DNA of 64,000 nt from Bacillus sp. ISL-18 (GCF_018613415.1 NZ_JAGGQG010000006.1:62001-126000); one strand, 5' to 3'; shown: positions 1-9,241, counted from the stretch's first letter. Made by a program: numbers and translations. The notes: a model not told the origin generated them from the sequence alone.

Positions 1-812
1 TGTATATACAAATCACTAAGGTTGTAGGCTATTTCTTGAAAAAGTCCACCTTCCACTGCTGCCCTTGTTGCGAGTGTAATGATTGAAATAGCTAGATTTT
101 TTTGACTCCGCACATAACTTGTCTTTGATAGTACTCCTTTTTTTCCTTGTTTTTGAACCGCGTGGAAACTTTCTAATAATTTATCTTTTTTTCCCAGCTT
201 TATATAATTTAAGAATTTCTTTTCAATGGATATATCAGTATGAACCATTTTCGTTTGACGTCCTTCGGTTATTCGAGAATCCGGAGTCTCTACCTCAATC
301 CGTGCCTTTTCTACTCCCTCATTATTTTGCAAGATATCTGCTAACGACAATGGTTGTTGATAAACCATGTAATAAATAACCATGCTCATATTAATAAAAT
401 TAAAATTACTTATGACAGGAAGTTCAGTATAATAACGAATCATTTCCTCTTTACTTACTTTGATTTTCAGGTCTCTTAAGGTCCCATTGATGGTTTCCTC
501 AGTCATTCTAAAATTAAGGACAGGGCCAACAATTATATTTCCGTACAATTGATGGTTAGAATGGACACTAATTGAAAAAAATTTCTCCAGGTATTTTGTT
601 TCCTTTAATATTGGAAAATTATCAAGTCCCGTTCCCGAAAAAAGCTCAGCGATGATTGCTGAATTAGAGGGATACAAGGGATTATACAGAGAATTAGGGG
701 CGGCATCATAGACTAACTCACCACGATGATTGTAAAAGTAAACAGGTATTTTATACATGTTAAAAGCTAATGTACAAATATAATTAATCTCCTCTTGTTT
801 AAAAATCCCCAC
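1..812 (-). CDS. AraC-family transcriptional regulator, N-terminal part (cut by window edge)
   Basis: The minus strand is open from a GTG at 812 to the left edge, about 270 codons. The GTG follows GGAGGA with 6 bases spacing. The end of the visible part, with KKFLNYIKLGKKDKLLES and further on the ending AYNLSDLYI, is the pattern found just before the AraC helix-turn-helix in Bacillaceae AraC regulators; the DNA-binding domain itself lies outside the window. The N-terminal half has no family I can name and probably senses a ligand. It diverges from the glucuronide transporter gene at 1133, so it is the obvious candidate regulator of that operon. The AraC assignment is by pattern; the regulatory target is inferred from position. 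Confidence 0.72.
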   Translation of the reverse strand, partial: MGIFKQEEINYICTLAFNMYKIPVYFYNHRGELVYDAAPNSLYNPLYPSNSAIIAELFSGTGLDNFPILKETKYLEKFFSISVHSNHQLYGNIIVGPVLNFRMTEETINGTLRDLKIKVSKEEMIRYYTELPVISNFNFINMSMVIYYMVYQQPLSLADILQNNEGVEKARIEVETPDSRITEGRQTKMVHTDISIEKKFLNYIKLGKKDKLLESFHAVQKQGKKGVLSKTSYVRSQKNLAISIITLATRAAVEGGLFQEIAYNLSDLYI

Positions 813-1132
813 TACTAATCCTCCAATCTCGTATAAAAGAAGAATAAAAACTTATCTGTAATTCATCCTTTTTATCTGTAAAACATACCATAATTTATTA
901 AAAATAAAAACTATAATCTGTTTAAGAAATCGATTTCAAAAACCTAAATAGGGAGGATAGGGACAGATATTTAGATAGGTAACTAGTAGGATTGCTTGAA
1001 TTAAGCACCTTTGTCAGGGATTGCACAATACTTAATTTTAACTAAATTGTAATCTTATACATGTTTTGGCCGTCAAAGCTGTCATTTATGTTTAGCAATT
1101 ATCTAATATAAAAAATTTTCGAGGTGACTAAT
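813..1132. promoter_or_regulatory. Divergent intergenic region with perfect palindrome at 926-937
   Basis: This 320-base AT-rich gap separates the AraC-type gene (leftward) from the glucuronide operon (rightward) and must hold both promoters. The clearest element is the perfect 12-bp palindrome GAAATCGATTTC at 926-937, centred on a CG step like LacI/CcpA-type operators. No clean -35/-10 pair stands out. The palindrome is seen directly; its role is inference. Confidence 0.45.
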
Positions 1133-2506
1133 ATGCGTCCTTTTGGTTTCAAAGATAAGGTTGGGTACCTATTTGGTGATTTTGGTAATGATTTCTTTTT
1201 TGGACTTGTCGGATCCTTTTTGATGGTCTATTATACTGACGTTTTTCATCTCAATCCTGCTGGTGTAGGAGGGTTATTCCTGTTAGCCCGTTTGTGGGAT
1301 GCAGTTGCAGACATTTCATGGGGACGCTTTATTGATACAAGAAAAGCAGGCAAAAACGGGAAATTCAAACCTTGGATTTATAGAATGTCATTCCCGCTTG
1401 TAATTTCAGGGGTATTAATGTTTATCCATATTCCTGGGATGTCAAATGGATTTTATACAGCGTATGCATATGTAACCTACATTCTATGGGGAACCTTGTA
1501 TAGTACGGTTAATATCCCATACGGCTCAATGGCTTCTGTGATTACAGGGGATCCAGTAGAACGAACCACCTTATCAACTTGGAGATCTCTTGGAGCCACT
1601 TTGGCCCAATTAATTGTCGGAGTTGTCGGACCGTTGCTCATGTTTGTAAATAATAAAGCGGATGCTAATCACTTTCTAATGGCCGCAATCATTTTCGGAA
1701 TTCTATCAATCTCAAGTTATATGGCTTGCTATAAATTAAGTGTTGAACGAGTAGTCATAAATGAAAGCGCAAAACCAAATGTTAATTTGGCCAAAACGCT
1801 AAAAGGTATTTCCAAGAATAAGCCATTAATCGTTTATCTTATTGGTTCTCTTATATTCTTAATTAGTTTAATGTTAATAGGAACTGTCAATACTTATTTG
1901 TTTAAGGATTACTTCGGAAATGCAAAAATATTAAGTATGCTTAGCCTTGTTCAAATTGCAACGATTTTTATTGGGATGCCGCTTGTTAAACCATTGGTAT
2001 CAAAGTTTGGGAAAAAAGAAGTTGCTTCGGCAGGGTTTTTGCTTGCAACAATGGTCTACTTCATTTTATACCTATTGCCAAATTTGTCTGCCATACAATA
2101 CATTGCGATTTTATCAATTGGCATGTTTGGTTATGCCCTATTTAATTTAGTTAGTTGGGCGTTTATTACGGACTTAGTTGATTACCATGAATATGTAACT
2201 GGCTTACGAGAGGATGGAACCATTTATTCCCTCTACTCTTTTGCCCGTAAAGTAGGACAGGCTGTTGCCGGAGGTATAGGTGGTGTAGCGGTTGCAGCGG
2301 TTGGCTATAATCCAGCCCTACAGGCACAATCTCAAAGTACACTTCATGGAATCCATACACTGGCTACTTTAATACCTGCGATTGGTCTATTGTTGGTGTT
2401 TATATTTCTTGCATTCTTATACCCTTTAAACAAAAAACGTACGGCTCAACTTGTAAATGATATAGAAGTAAAAAGAAATGAAATGAATTCTGGTAAAACC
2501 GCCTGA
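1133..2506 (+). CDS. GPH-family sugar:cation symporter, probable glucuronide transporter (UidB-like)
   Basis: A 457-residue, 12-helix membrane protein of the glycoside-pentoside-hexuronide symporter family. The family signature follows helix 2: LWDAVADISWGRFIDTR, then GKNGKFKPW around residues 63-89. It imports a glycoside together with a cation. The beta-glucuronidase gene 126 bases downstream makes beta-glucuronides the likely substrate, as with UidB/UidA of enterobacteria. ATG 1133 is preferred over the in-frame GTG at 1124 because GAGGTGA at 1121-1127 overlaps the GTG but is well spaced from the ATG. It is the first gene of a probable three-gene operon. Family certain; substrate inferred from context. 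Confidence 0.88.
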   Translation: MRPFGFKDKVGYLFGDFGNDFFFGLVGSFLMVYYTDVFHLNPAGVGGLFLLARLWDAVADISWGRFIDTRKAGKNGKFKPWIYRMSFPLVISGVLMFIHIPGMSNGFYTAYAYVTYILWGTLYSTVNIPYGSMASVITGDPVERTTLSTWRSLGATLAQLIVGVVGPLLMFVNNKADANHFLMAAIIFGILSISSYMACYKLSVERVVINESAKPNVNLAKTLKGISKNKPLIVYLIGSLIFLISLMLIGTVNTYLFKDYFGNAKILSMLSLVQIATIFIGMPLVKPLVSKFGKKEVASAGFLLATMVYFILYLLPNLSAIQYIAILSIGMFGYALFNLVSWAFITDLVDYHEYVTGLREDGTIYSLYSFARKVGQAVAGGIGGVAVAAVGYNPALQAQSQSTLHGIHTLATLIPAIGLLLVFIFLAFLYPLNKKRTAQLVNDIEVKRNEMNSGKTA

Positions 2507-2548
2507 AAGAAAGGAGATAGTTAGTATATCTTTCACTATCTCCCTTTC
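2507..2548 (+). terminator. Intercistronic hairpin between transporter and glucuronidase
   Basis: A stem formed by AAAGGAGATAG and CTATCTCCCTTT sits directly after the transporter stop. The T tract is poor, so it may be an mRNA processing or stability element that sets the transporter:enzyme ratio, or a weak attenuator. Confidence 0.45.
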
Positions 2549-2632
2549 ATTAAACGAATAAAAACAGAAAACATGCTTTCTTTGCCAACACATCAAGCTA
2601 CAGAATCTAGTAGATGAAGAGGAGATTTTAAA

Positions 2633-4426
2633 ATGTTATATCCAATTGTTTCCGAAACACGTAGTATTATAGATTTGAATGGAATTTGGAATTTTAAACT
2701 TGATCCAGGAATTGGATTTCAAGAAAAATGGCATAATGCCAAATTGTCCGATACTAGAAGCATGGCTGTTCCTTCATCGTTTAATGATATTGGGGTGCAT
2801 GCAAATATTCGCGATCATGTTGGCTGGGTTTGGTATGAGCGAGAAATCACCATTCCGCATATTCTTACCGCTGAACGGGTGGTTTTGCGATTTGGTTCAG
2901 CCACCCATTTGGCAAAAGTATATGTAAATGGGGAATTTGTAGTCGAACATAAAGGTGGTTTCTTACCTTTTGAGGCGGAAATCAATGATTTTTTACAAAA
3001 AGGGAAAAATCGATTAACGGTTGCTGTCAATAATATTGTTGATGAGACTACCTTACCGGTTGGCTTTGTAACGGAAAAGGAGATTCCTGGCATGGGCAAA
3101 GTTATCCGCAACCAGCCAAACTTTGACTTTTTTAACTATGCTGGTTTACACAGACCCGTTAAAATTTATACAACACCGACAACGTATGTGAAGGATGTAA
3201 CCATCGTAACGGAAATAGATGGACTGGTTCACTATTGTGTGGATATGATTGGTTCCACACATGTAAAAGTGAAGGTGATAAATGAATCTGGTGATGTCGT
3301 AGGTGAGGCAACAGGAACTCAAGGGGAAATCAGCATTCCAAATGTTAGGCTGTGGGAGCCATTAAATGCCTACTTGTACACACTCCGTGTCGAGTTGGAA
3401 ATGGGCCGGAAAACCGTTGATGTGTATGAACAGCCATTTGGTGTCAGAACAGTAGAGATAAAGGAAGGGAAGTTCCTGATTAATAATAAACCATTTTATT
3501 TTAAAGGCTTTGGTAAACATGAGGATACACCCATCCATGGAAGAGGCTTTGATGAAGCCGCAAACCTTTTGGACTTCAACCTAATGAAATGGATCGGGGC
3601 TAACTCGTTCCGTACGGCCCATTATCCGTATTCCGAAGAAATCATGCGTCTTGCTGACCGTGAAGGCTTTGTCGTCATTGATGAAGTACCAGCCGTCGGT
3701 TTGCACTTGAATATGATGGTTATGTATAACGGAGGAAATCTTCGAAATACTTGGAAGGAGCTCAAAACCTTCGAGCATCATCAACAGGTGATCCAGGAAT
3801 TAATTGAACGTGATAAAAACCATCCGTCCGTCGTTATGTGGAATATTGCAAATGAACCTGCTTCAGAGGAAGAGGGAGCATATGAATACTTTAAGCCGCT
3901 AGTAGAGCTGGCAAAAGAACTTGACCCGCAAAAACGACCAGTTACTCTTGTCACTCAAATTGAATCATCACCAGAAAAAGACCAAGTTGCGGAACTTCTA
4001 GATATCCTTACCTTTAACCGATATTACGGCTGGTATGTTGATGGCGGCGATTTCGCTTCAGCAAAAGAAAAACTTCGTGCAGAATTTAATGGCTGGCTTA
4101 AACGATGCCCGAACAAACCGTTTATGATGACTGAATATGGTGCCGATACGGTTGCTGGATTGCACGATGTAGAGCCGGTTATGTTTACGGAAGAATATCA
4201 AGTAGAGTTCTATCGGGCCAATCATGAAGTATTTGATGAATATAACCAGTTTGTCGGCGAGCAAGTGTGGAACTTTGCAGATTTCGCAACCAGCCAAGGA
4301 ATTATCCGTGTTCAGGGAAATAAAAAAGGGATCTTTACTCGTGAACGTAAACCAAAGTATGTCGCGCATGAACTTCGCAGACGCTGGACAGCGATTCCCG
4401 ATTTCAACTATAAGGGGTCATTCTAA
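2633..4426 (+). CDS. uidA: Beta-glucuronidase, glycoside hydrolase family 2
   Basis: A 597-residue GH2 enzyme, the usual length for beta-glucuronidase (about 600). It hydrolyses beta-D-glucuronides to glucuronate plus aglycone. The jelly-roll sugar-binding domain is followed by an immunoglobulin-like domain and a TIM barrel from about residue 280. The acid/base Glu is E408 in [11 protein letters not shown], and the nucleophile is E501 in MMTEYGADT. The NKKG at 563-566 corresponds to the N-x-K motif that recognises the glucuronate carboxylate in true glucuronidases, which separates it from GH2 galactosidases. No signal peptide, so it is cytoplasmic and acts on imported substrate. RBS AGAGGAGA precedes ATG 2633. 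It lies between the GPH transporter and a ROK kinase. Confidence 0.95.
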   Translation: MLYPIVSETRSIIDLNGIWNFKLDPGIGFQEKWHNAKLSDTRSMAVPSSFNDIGVHANIRDHVGWVWYEREITIPHILTAERVVLRFGSATHLAKVYVNGEFVVEHKGGFLPFEAEINDFLQKGKNRLTVAVNNIVDETTLPVGFVTEKEIPGMGKVIRNQPNFDFFNYAGLHRPVKIYTTPTTYVKDVTIVTEIDGLVHYCVDMIGSTHVKVKVINESGDVVGEATGTQGEISIPNVRLWEPLNAYLYTLRVELEMGRKTVDVYEQPFGVRTVEIKEGKFLINNKPFYFKGFGKHEDTPIHGRGFDEAANLLDFNLMKWIGANSFRTAHYPYSEEIMRLADREGFVVIDEVPAVGLHLNMMVMYNGGNLRNTWKELKTFEHHQQVIQELIERDKNHPSVVMWNIANEPASEEEGAYEYFKPLVELAKELDPQKRPVTLVTQIESSPEKDQVAELLDILTFNRYYGWYVDGGDFASAKEKLRAEFNGWLKRCPNKPFMMTEYGADTVAGLHDVEPVMFTEEYQVEFYRANHEVFDEYNQFVGEQVWNFADFATSQGIIRVQGNKKGIFTRERKPKYVAHELRRRWTAIPDFNYKGSF

Positions 4427-4451
4427 AGTTTTCGGTAAAGAGGTGACTAGT

Positions 4452-5357
4452 ATGTATTTAGTCCTTGATATAGGGGGCACTTTTGTTAAGTATGCCTTAA
4501 TGGACTCATCTGTGAATATTGTAAGTAAAGGTAAGCGGCCCATTCCAAGAACAAACTTAATTGATTTTGAATGTGTGGTCTTTTCGATTATTGATGAGTA
4601 TTTATTAAATGATATAAAGGGGATTGCAATCAGTTGTCCAGGTACCGTTGATGTAGATACAGGGATGATTTATAATGGCGGGTCATTCCCATTTTTACAT
4701 GAAGTCAATCTAAAAAATAAAATTGAAAAGAAATATAATATTGATGTGTTTATCGAAAATGATGCAAAGTGTGCGGCTTTAGCGGAATTGTGGCTTGGAA
4801 GTGTAAAGGATGCTAAGAATTCAGTGGTGCTCGTACTGGGAAGTGGTGTAGGAGGAGGAATCATTATTGATGGAAAACTTCATCGTGGAGTCCATCTTTC
4901 TGCTGGAGAGGTAAGTTATATCAATAATGGAATGAATCCACAAACAAAAGAAGCCGAATATTTTGGTTTGGTTTGTTCTGCTGTTGAAATGGTACGAAAG
5001 ATTGCCGAAAAGAAGAAAATGGAAGATACAACAGATGGAATACAGGTTTTTAAGTATATAAAGGACAACGATGTTGAAGCCACTACCATTTTTAATGAAT
5101 ATTGCCTTTACTTAGCAGCGCAAATTTTAAACCTTAGTTATATTTTAGATCCGGAAGTTTTCGCGATTGGTGGAGGAATTAGTATTCAGCCCATTTTAAT
5201 TGAAAGAATTCAATGGGCAATAGATGAAATTAAAAAGGCTAACCCGCTGCATACGGCAAATCCAAAAGTTGTTGCTTGTAAGTTTCATAATGATGCCAAC
5301 CTTTATGGGGCACTCTATCATTTTTTTGTCAGTAAAGAATACGCATTTTCCTCATAA
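4452..5357 (+). CDS. ROK-family sugar kinase
   Basis: A 301-residue ROK protein. The N-terminal phosphate-binding loop is LDIGGTFVKYALMD. ENDAKCAALAE carries the catalytic Asp, and GSGVGGGIIIDGKLHRG is the second ATP-binding segment. There is no helix-turn-helix, so it is a kinase and not a repressor. The zinc-binding CxCGxxGC motif of most ROK glucokinases is absent: after the conserved SAGE the sequence reads VSYINNGMNPQTKEAEY. This resembles the metal-free beta-glucoside-kinase-like branch. ATG 4452 is chosen because GAGGTGA precedes it; a longer frame opening at 4224 would overlap uidA by 200 bases. Third gene of the glucuronide operon; it may phosphorylate the released sugar or aglycone sugar. 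Substrate unknown. Confidence 0.82.
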   Translation: MYLVLDIGGTFVKYALMDSSVNIVSKGKRPIPRTNLIDFECVVFSIIDEYLLNDIKGIAISCPGTVDVDTGMIYNGGSFPFLHEVNLKNKIEKKYNIDVFIENDAKCAALAELWLGSVKDAKNSVVLVLGSGVGGGIIIDGKLHRGVHLSAGEVSYINNGMNPQTKEAEYFGLVCSAVEMVRKIAEKKKMEDTTDGIQVFKYIKDNDVEATTIFNEYCLYLAAQILNLSYILDPEVFAIGGGISIQPILIERIQWAIDEIKKANPLHTANPKVVACKFHNDANLYGALYHFFVSKEYAFSS

Positions 5358-5399
5358 TGATTCGCAGAAGATTACCAAAAAGACTTTTTTCAAGAAAAA

Positions 5400-5500
5400 C
5401 ATTCTTAAACACTAGAAAAGCTAAGTCATGTGACGTAGGGACCGGCTAAACCATTAAATTGGTTGATAAGGAGCTCGTCCCTAGTCCCTAACGTAGTAAA
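5400..5500. terminator. Imperfect nested inverted repeats between convergent genes
   Basis: Between the convergent ROK and UvrC-like genes, GACGTAGGGAC pairs with GTCCCTAACGT across an inner AACCA/TTGGTT hairpin. There is no strong T tract on either strand. A folded terminator-like element is likely but not certain. Confidence 0.35.
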
Positions 5501-5528
5501 ATAATTCCCCACAAGCTTTTAATTTTTT

Positions 5529-6605
5529 CTAATCAATATTCCAAACTTCGTTTAGTAATTCTTCAAGTACATTTTCAATAAGCAAAACATTCCCTTCCTC
5601 AAGCCACTCATTAGGTATAATACGGTAACAGCAATTGCCGCTTTTTAAATAATTATAGATAATTTGCGCCTCATCAAGTTCCTCTTTACTGACTACTATG
5701 CGAGTGCTGAGTGAATTTTGTGTCAAATAAGTTAATAGGTTCATCTTGATGGTTCCGAATATTTGTTCGTTATTTAGTGTCTCTCGATATAAAAGTTTGC
5801 TCCCCTTAATTAGAAAAAGTATAAACGTAGACTCAGTTATGGCTTCAACGACGATAATATTTTGATTTGCCTCTGTGAACTCGATTACCCGCTCCTTATA
5901 AAGGAGGGCATTGATTGTTTCAAGAATGTTCCGATATTTTGCCGCTGCTTCAAATTGAAATTGTTCGGATGCAGTTACCATCTTTTGCTCGATTTCCTCC
6001 AGTATTTTGGTGTCCGTTCTATTTAAAAATGCAATGACTTTGTCCAATATTTGATTATATTGTTCAAGAGCGGAACCTCCAAGACACGTACCGATACACA
6101 ATCCTAAAGAATAATTTAAACATGGTCCATGTTTCATCGACGGGTTGCTGCAGTTTATTTTAAAAGCGTCCCTTAATCCGGTGATGGCTCTTTCAACAGT
6201 GTACTTGTTTAAAAAAGGACCAAAATATAGATTACCGTCATTTTCCACAAGGGAGTTGGACATTTTAAGAATCCGCTTGCCTTCCTCCATATTTATCACG
6301 AGATAGGTGTAAGAGTGGGGATTTTTCATTTTTTTGTTAAAATGTGGCTTTAATTCCTTGATTAGTTTACATTCAAGCCAAAAGGCTTCGAATTCTGTAT
6401 CAGTCAGCACATAGTCAAAATCAATAATGTTAGACACCATCTTTTTAATTTTTTGAGTATGAGCTTTGGAATGTTGAAAATAAGATTGGACTCTCTTCTT
6501 TAGGCTTTTAGCTTTTCCAACATAAATGATATGACCATGGGAGTCCTTCATCAAATACACCCCTGGAGTTAACGGCAGCGACTTTACCTTTTCTTTTAGT
6601 TTCAT
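5529..6605 (-). CDS. UvrC-like GIY-YIG nuclease lacking the C-terminal endonuclease domain
   Basis: A 358-residue protein that begins with a full GIY-YIG nuclease domain (TPGVYLMKDSHGHIIYVGKA, then LKKRVQSYF, residues about 12-95), as at the start of UvrC. A UVR helical hairpin follows (EQFQFEAAAKYRNILETI, about residues 205-240). Full UvrC is about 590 residues and carries a C-terminal RNase H-like endonuclease and helix-hairpin-helix domains; these are missing. It is therefore of the stand-alone Cho/YurQ type and would make only the 3' incision. The ATG at 6605 is preferred over a TTG at 6623 because GGTGAG lies about 10 bases before it. It is convergent with the glucuronide operon and apparently unrelated to it. 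Confidence 0.85.
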   Translation of the reverse strand: MKLKEKVKSLPLTPGVYLMKDSHGHIIYVGKAKSLKKRVQSYFQHSKAHTQKIKKMVSNIIDFDYVLTDTEFEAFWLECKLIKELKPHFNKKMKNPHSYTYLVINMEEGKRILKMSNSLVENDGNLYFGPFLNKYTVERAITGLRDAFKINCSNPSMKHGPCLNYSLGLCIGTCLGGSALEQYNQILDKVIAFLNRTDTKILEEIEQKMVTASEQFQFEAAAKYRNILETINALLYKERVIEFTEANQNIIVVEAITESTFILFLIKGSKLLYRETLNNEQIFGTIKMNLLTYLTQNSLSTRIVVSKEELDEAQIIYNYLKSGNCCYRIIPNEWLEEGNVLLIENVLEELLNEVWNID

Positions 6606-6661
6606 AGTGTGTTCACTCACCAAATTATAAATAGATAGTAGTATTTTAACACATGAAAGGA

Positions 6662-7028
6662 TTACCTAGGATATTGCTTGTATAGATAGACTAGTAAAAG
6701 TAACATCACAATGTCTAAACGGGCTTGAAAGGCAAATGGAAGGAAACCAGTGTGTAATAAGGGAACCTTTGTAACTAAGAGAGGGACAATCATGATTCCA
6801 ATTAGAGGTACGACTGCATTTTTTACAGATTTATTGACTAATAGTAAAATTCCGCAAACCCATCTCGAGGAAAATGGTAAGCTTCAACATAAGGTGAGGA
6901 TAGGGCAGCCCTAATCCAAGAAAATGATTGGCGACATCGGTACTCATTAATTTCATAAGGGAAGAGGTAATAAAAACATAGGCCACCGCATATCTGATTA
7001 AGTTATTGGCTGATAAATACATTTTCAT
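6662..7028 (-). pseudogene. DoxX-family membrane protein gene with a frameshift
   Basis: The first frame runs from ATG 7028 (RBS AAAGGGGG) and encodes a DoxX-like start, YAVAYVFITSSLMKLMS, up to LEMG near 6863, then soon stops. Moving by one base at 6853-6862, the next frame continues with CGILLLVNKSVKNAVVPLIG, then LLHTGFLPFAFQARLDIVM, to a stop at 6662. This second part is the expected second half of DoxX/YkgB-type four-helix proteins (about 120 residues). The product would be an inner-membrane protein of unknown role. The break is either a true mutation or a sequencing error. Confidence 0.8.
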
Positions 7029-7115
7029 GAAACAATCCCCCTTTGTACATCTTTATGCAGGATGAGGGACAGACCATTACAAAGAATACCAAATAATGCG
7101 TGCAAGCAGGAAAAT

Positions 7116-7141
7116 AAAAAACCACTTGGCGTGGTTTTTTA
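7116..7141. terminator. Hairpin terminator (works on the minus strand, probably both)
   Basis: AAACCAC/GTGGTTT stem with a T tract on each side follows the small minus-strand gene that ends at 7139. Confidence 0.75.
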
Positions 7142-7303
7142 ATCGCGTAATGATCCTGCCTCTCGGGAAGTAATTGCCCCTTGTCCTTGGCTTACATCTT
7201 CTTTTATTTCTTGTTTTACTTTTTGTGCATCAGTTCCAGCAAATTCTGGATTCATAATCGAACCAGAGCCCAAATTCTCTTTAGCTTGTTGATCCTGTGG
7301 CAT
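7139..7303 (-). CDS. Small hydrophilic protein (54 aa), possibly spore-associated
   Basis: A 54-codon frame starts at ATG 7303 after GGAGGAGGT (9 bases spacing) and ends right at a terminator. It contains NPEFAGTDAQKVKQEIKED and ends AITSREAGSLRD. The central EFA-x-T-x-x-Q-x-V-K-Q pattern recalls the repeat of gamma-type small acid-soluble spore proteins, but the match is weak and it lacks the long Gln/Asn-rich repeats. It is rich in Gln, Lys and Glu and has no Cys or hydrophobic segment. The gene is probably real (RBS, terminator, composition); its function is unknown. Confidence 0.6.
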   Translation of the reverse strand: MPQDQQAKENLGSGSIMNPEFAGTDAQKVKQEIKEDVSQGQGAITSREAGSLRD

Positions 7304-7680
7304 TCCTACAAGACCTCCTCCATTATTTTTTTCAATCTTATTATTAGGACCAATCGGGAGAATAATTATAACTCATTTTTTCGTTGAGTTGATTCTTCCT
7401 AATTCTAGGTAGGTTCTCCTGTTTCACAACATCAATTCATAGAATCGAATTTTTTTCTAATGTAGTTATATTTAATGGCTAGTTAGTATGGACATGGTAA
7501 GTTAGTATGTAATGTGTTAAAATGAGATTCCTTGGCAGGGGCAACAAAAATAGTATGGAGTAAGCAGGGAGCCGAATTCCCTGCTTACTTGTAATATCTT
7601 TATATAAAAAATTACATCAAATACTTAAATTCATATAGCACTGAAAAAAGCTGTCTTACAAATGACAGCTTTTTTTGTAG
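7304..7680. other. Intergenic region with two hairpins
   Basis: No gene is seen. A perfect inverted repeat GTAAGCAGGGA/TCCCTGCTTAC lies at about 7560-7588 without a clear T tract. The second hairpin, at 7644-7677, is listed separately. Confidence 0.5.
7644..7677. terminator. Bidirectional hairpin terminator downstream of the TetR gene
   Basis: AAAGCTGTC/GACAGCTTT stem with A and T tracts on either side, immediately after the TetR stop codon at 7681. Confidence 0.85.
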
Positions 7681-8343
7681 TTAAATGGCGGCTAGTTTTT
7701 TCAGGATGGACTCTACCATGGCATGGACATCCTCATCTCCCGTGTTTTGCAGGTATGCAGGCGTAAGGACCTGGGTTTTCTTCGCCACATAGTAATCGAA
7801 TAGAGCCTGTTTCAAGGACAAATCCTCTTCTATTAAGAAGGAGGTATTAACTAATTTCCCTAGTACCGTTTCATCCTGAATTATGAGGATTGAGGCATTT
7901 AATTCGTTAAACACCTCTGATTTCATGCCATTTTGATAAAAAGTATGAATAATGGACAATTGTTCTTTTCTTGATTGCCTCTTTTGTTCATAAAGAGGTG
8001 GGCAGCTTTTTTTTAAGTCATGTAAATAAATATCTGAAGCATATACAGCTGAAAAAACAGCCTGTTCAAACACTTTTTGAAGACGAAGTGGATACGATAA
8101 ATCTTCGTTCGTAATAGTTTGACCCGCTTCATTTATATAATCAATACAGAGATTCGTCATCTCCATGATGATATCTTCCTTTGAAGAAAAATAGTTATAT
8201 AAGGAAGCCCGGCTCAAATTAATCGTGTCGGCGATATCTTGAATGGTAAGGGAAAGAAATCCGTGCGTACGAATGAGGGGGATCAATTTTTTTACATGGA
8301 TTTTTCTCATCATCTGTCTTTCATCAGGTGCGATTTTTCTCAA
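7681..8343 (-). CDS. TetR/AcrR-family transcriptional repressor
   Basis: About 220 residues. The N-terminal TetR helix-turn-helix lies at residues 25-60: LSLTIQDIADTINLSRASLY followed by NYFSSKEDI. The C-terminal ligand-binding region is not conserved enough to name an inducer. The start is uncertain. A GTG at 8352 lies only 1 base after AAAGGA, whereas the TTG at 8343 has 10 bases spacing and is preferred. It is divergent from the nitroreductase gene, with an 11-bp-arm palindrome (8466-8501) in between. It probably represses the nitroreductase/monooxygenase pair in response to a quinone or nitro compound (inference). Confidence 0.88.
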   Translation of the reverse strand: MRKIAPDERQMMRKIHVKKLIPLIRTHGFLSLTIQDIADTINLSRASLYNYFSSKEDIIMEMTNLCIDYINEAGQTITNEDLSYPLRLQKVFEQAVFSAVYASDIYLHDLKKSCPPLYEQKRQSRKEQLSIIHTFYQNGMKSEVFNELNASILIIQDETVLGKLVNTSFLIEEDLSLKQALFDYYVAKKTQVLTPAYLQNTGDEDVHAMVESILKKLAAI

Positions 8344-8465
8344 AGCTACCACTTCCTTTATCCAGAAATTATATCATAATCCAATTAAGTTAATGAAGAT
8401 TTTGATAATCCAATTCTTCCTAGTTTACAACTAACTGAAAGTGGAGTATGTTTATACGTAGACAT

Positions 8466-8501
8466 CATTTTAGACACTTTATATCATTTTTGTCTAAAAT
8501 G
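8466..8501. promoter_or_regulatory. Candidate TetR operator, perfect 11-bp inverted repeat
   Basis: CATTTTAGACA (8466-8476) and TGTCTAAAATG (8491-8501) are exact inverted copies separated by 14 bases. They sit 62 bases before the nitroreductase start, between it and the divergent TetR gene. Confidence 0.7.
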
Positions 8502-8562
8502 GATAATATTTTTTTATTAACATTAGAATAAATACTCAATGGGAAAAGAGGAGAATATAAGA

Positions 8563-9210
8563 ATGACCACCATGACAACAACACAAGTAAAGAATGATTT
8601 TAATAAAATTGTAACAGAACGCCGTTCTATTAAAAATTACGATCCCTCCGTAAAAATTAGCCGCGAAGAGATGGCAGAAATTCTTACCTTCGCAACACGT
8701 GCTCCTTCTTCCGTAAATATGCAGCCATGGCGTTTTCTTGTGATCGAAAGCTCTGAGGCAAAAGCAAAACTTGCCCCTCTAGCTCGGTTCAATCAGACCC
8801 AGGTTGAAACATCATCAGCTGTTATTGCGGTATTTGGTGATTTGAATAATTTTGAGAAGTTCGAAGATATCTACGGCGCAGCTGTAGATAAGGGATTTAT
8901 GCCTTTAGAGGTAAAAGAGCGAATTCAGGCATCCTTTTCTAGCTACTTTGAAACCATTTCACGCGAAGAGATGAAAGAGGTTGTTTTGGTAGATGGCGGT
9001 CTTGTATCAATGCAGTTAATGCTTGCTGCCCGTGCTTATGGATATGATACAAATCCAATTGGAGGATATGAAAAAGACCAAATTGCTGAGTCTTTTGGAT
9101 TGGATAAGGACCGTTATATTCCGGTTATGTTGATCTCTATTGGTAAAGCTGCTGATAACGGGCACCCATCTGTACGGCTCCCAATTGACCAAGTCGCACA
9201 ATGGAAGTAA
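8563..9210 (+). CDS. Nitroreductase-family FMN oxidoreductase
   Basis: A 215-residue nitroreductase-fold protein. RRSIKNYDP near the start and RAPSSVNMQPWRFLVI at about residues 47-62 are the FMN-binding signature; the C-terminal part has GGYEKDQIAESFGLDKD. Such enzymes use NAD(P)H to reduce quinones, nitroaromatics or similar acceptors in the cytoplasm. ATG 8563 is chosen because AGAGGAG precedes it at the right distance; an ATG at 8539 would put that RBS inside the gene. It lies 31 bases before an ABM-domain gene, probably one operon, controlled by the divergent TetR. Confidence 0.9.
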   Translation: MTTMTTTQVKNDFNKIVTERRSIKNYDPSVKISREEMAEILTFATRAPSSVNMQPWRFLVIESSEAKAKLAPLARFNQTQVETSSAVIAVFGDLNNFEKFEDIYGAAVDKGFMPLEVKERIQASFSSYFETISREEMKEVVLVDGGLVSMQLMLAARAYGYDTNPIGGYEKDQIAESFGLDKDRYIPVMLISIGKAADNGHPSVRLPIDQVAQWK

Positions 9211-9241
9211 TGAAATATAAACAAGAGGGGATTGAGGTTTA

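Noticed and set aside
4224..4451. N-terminal extension of the ROK kinase
   Set aside because: It would overlap uidA by 200 bases; the ATP-binding loop starts right after ATG 4452, which has a good RBS.
7181..7387. 68-codon plus-strand frame
   Set aside because: It is very Phe/Leu/Ile-rich and lies opposite the small minus-strand gene that has an RBS and terminator.
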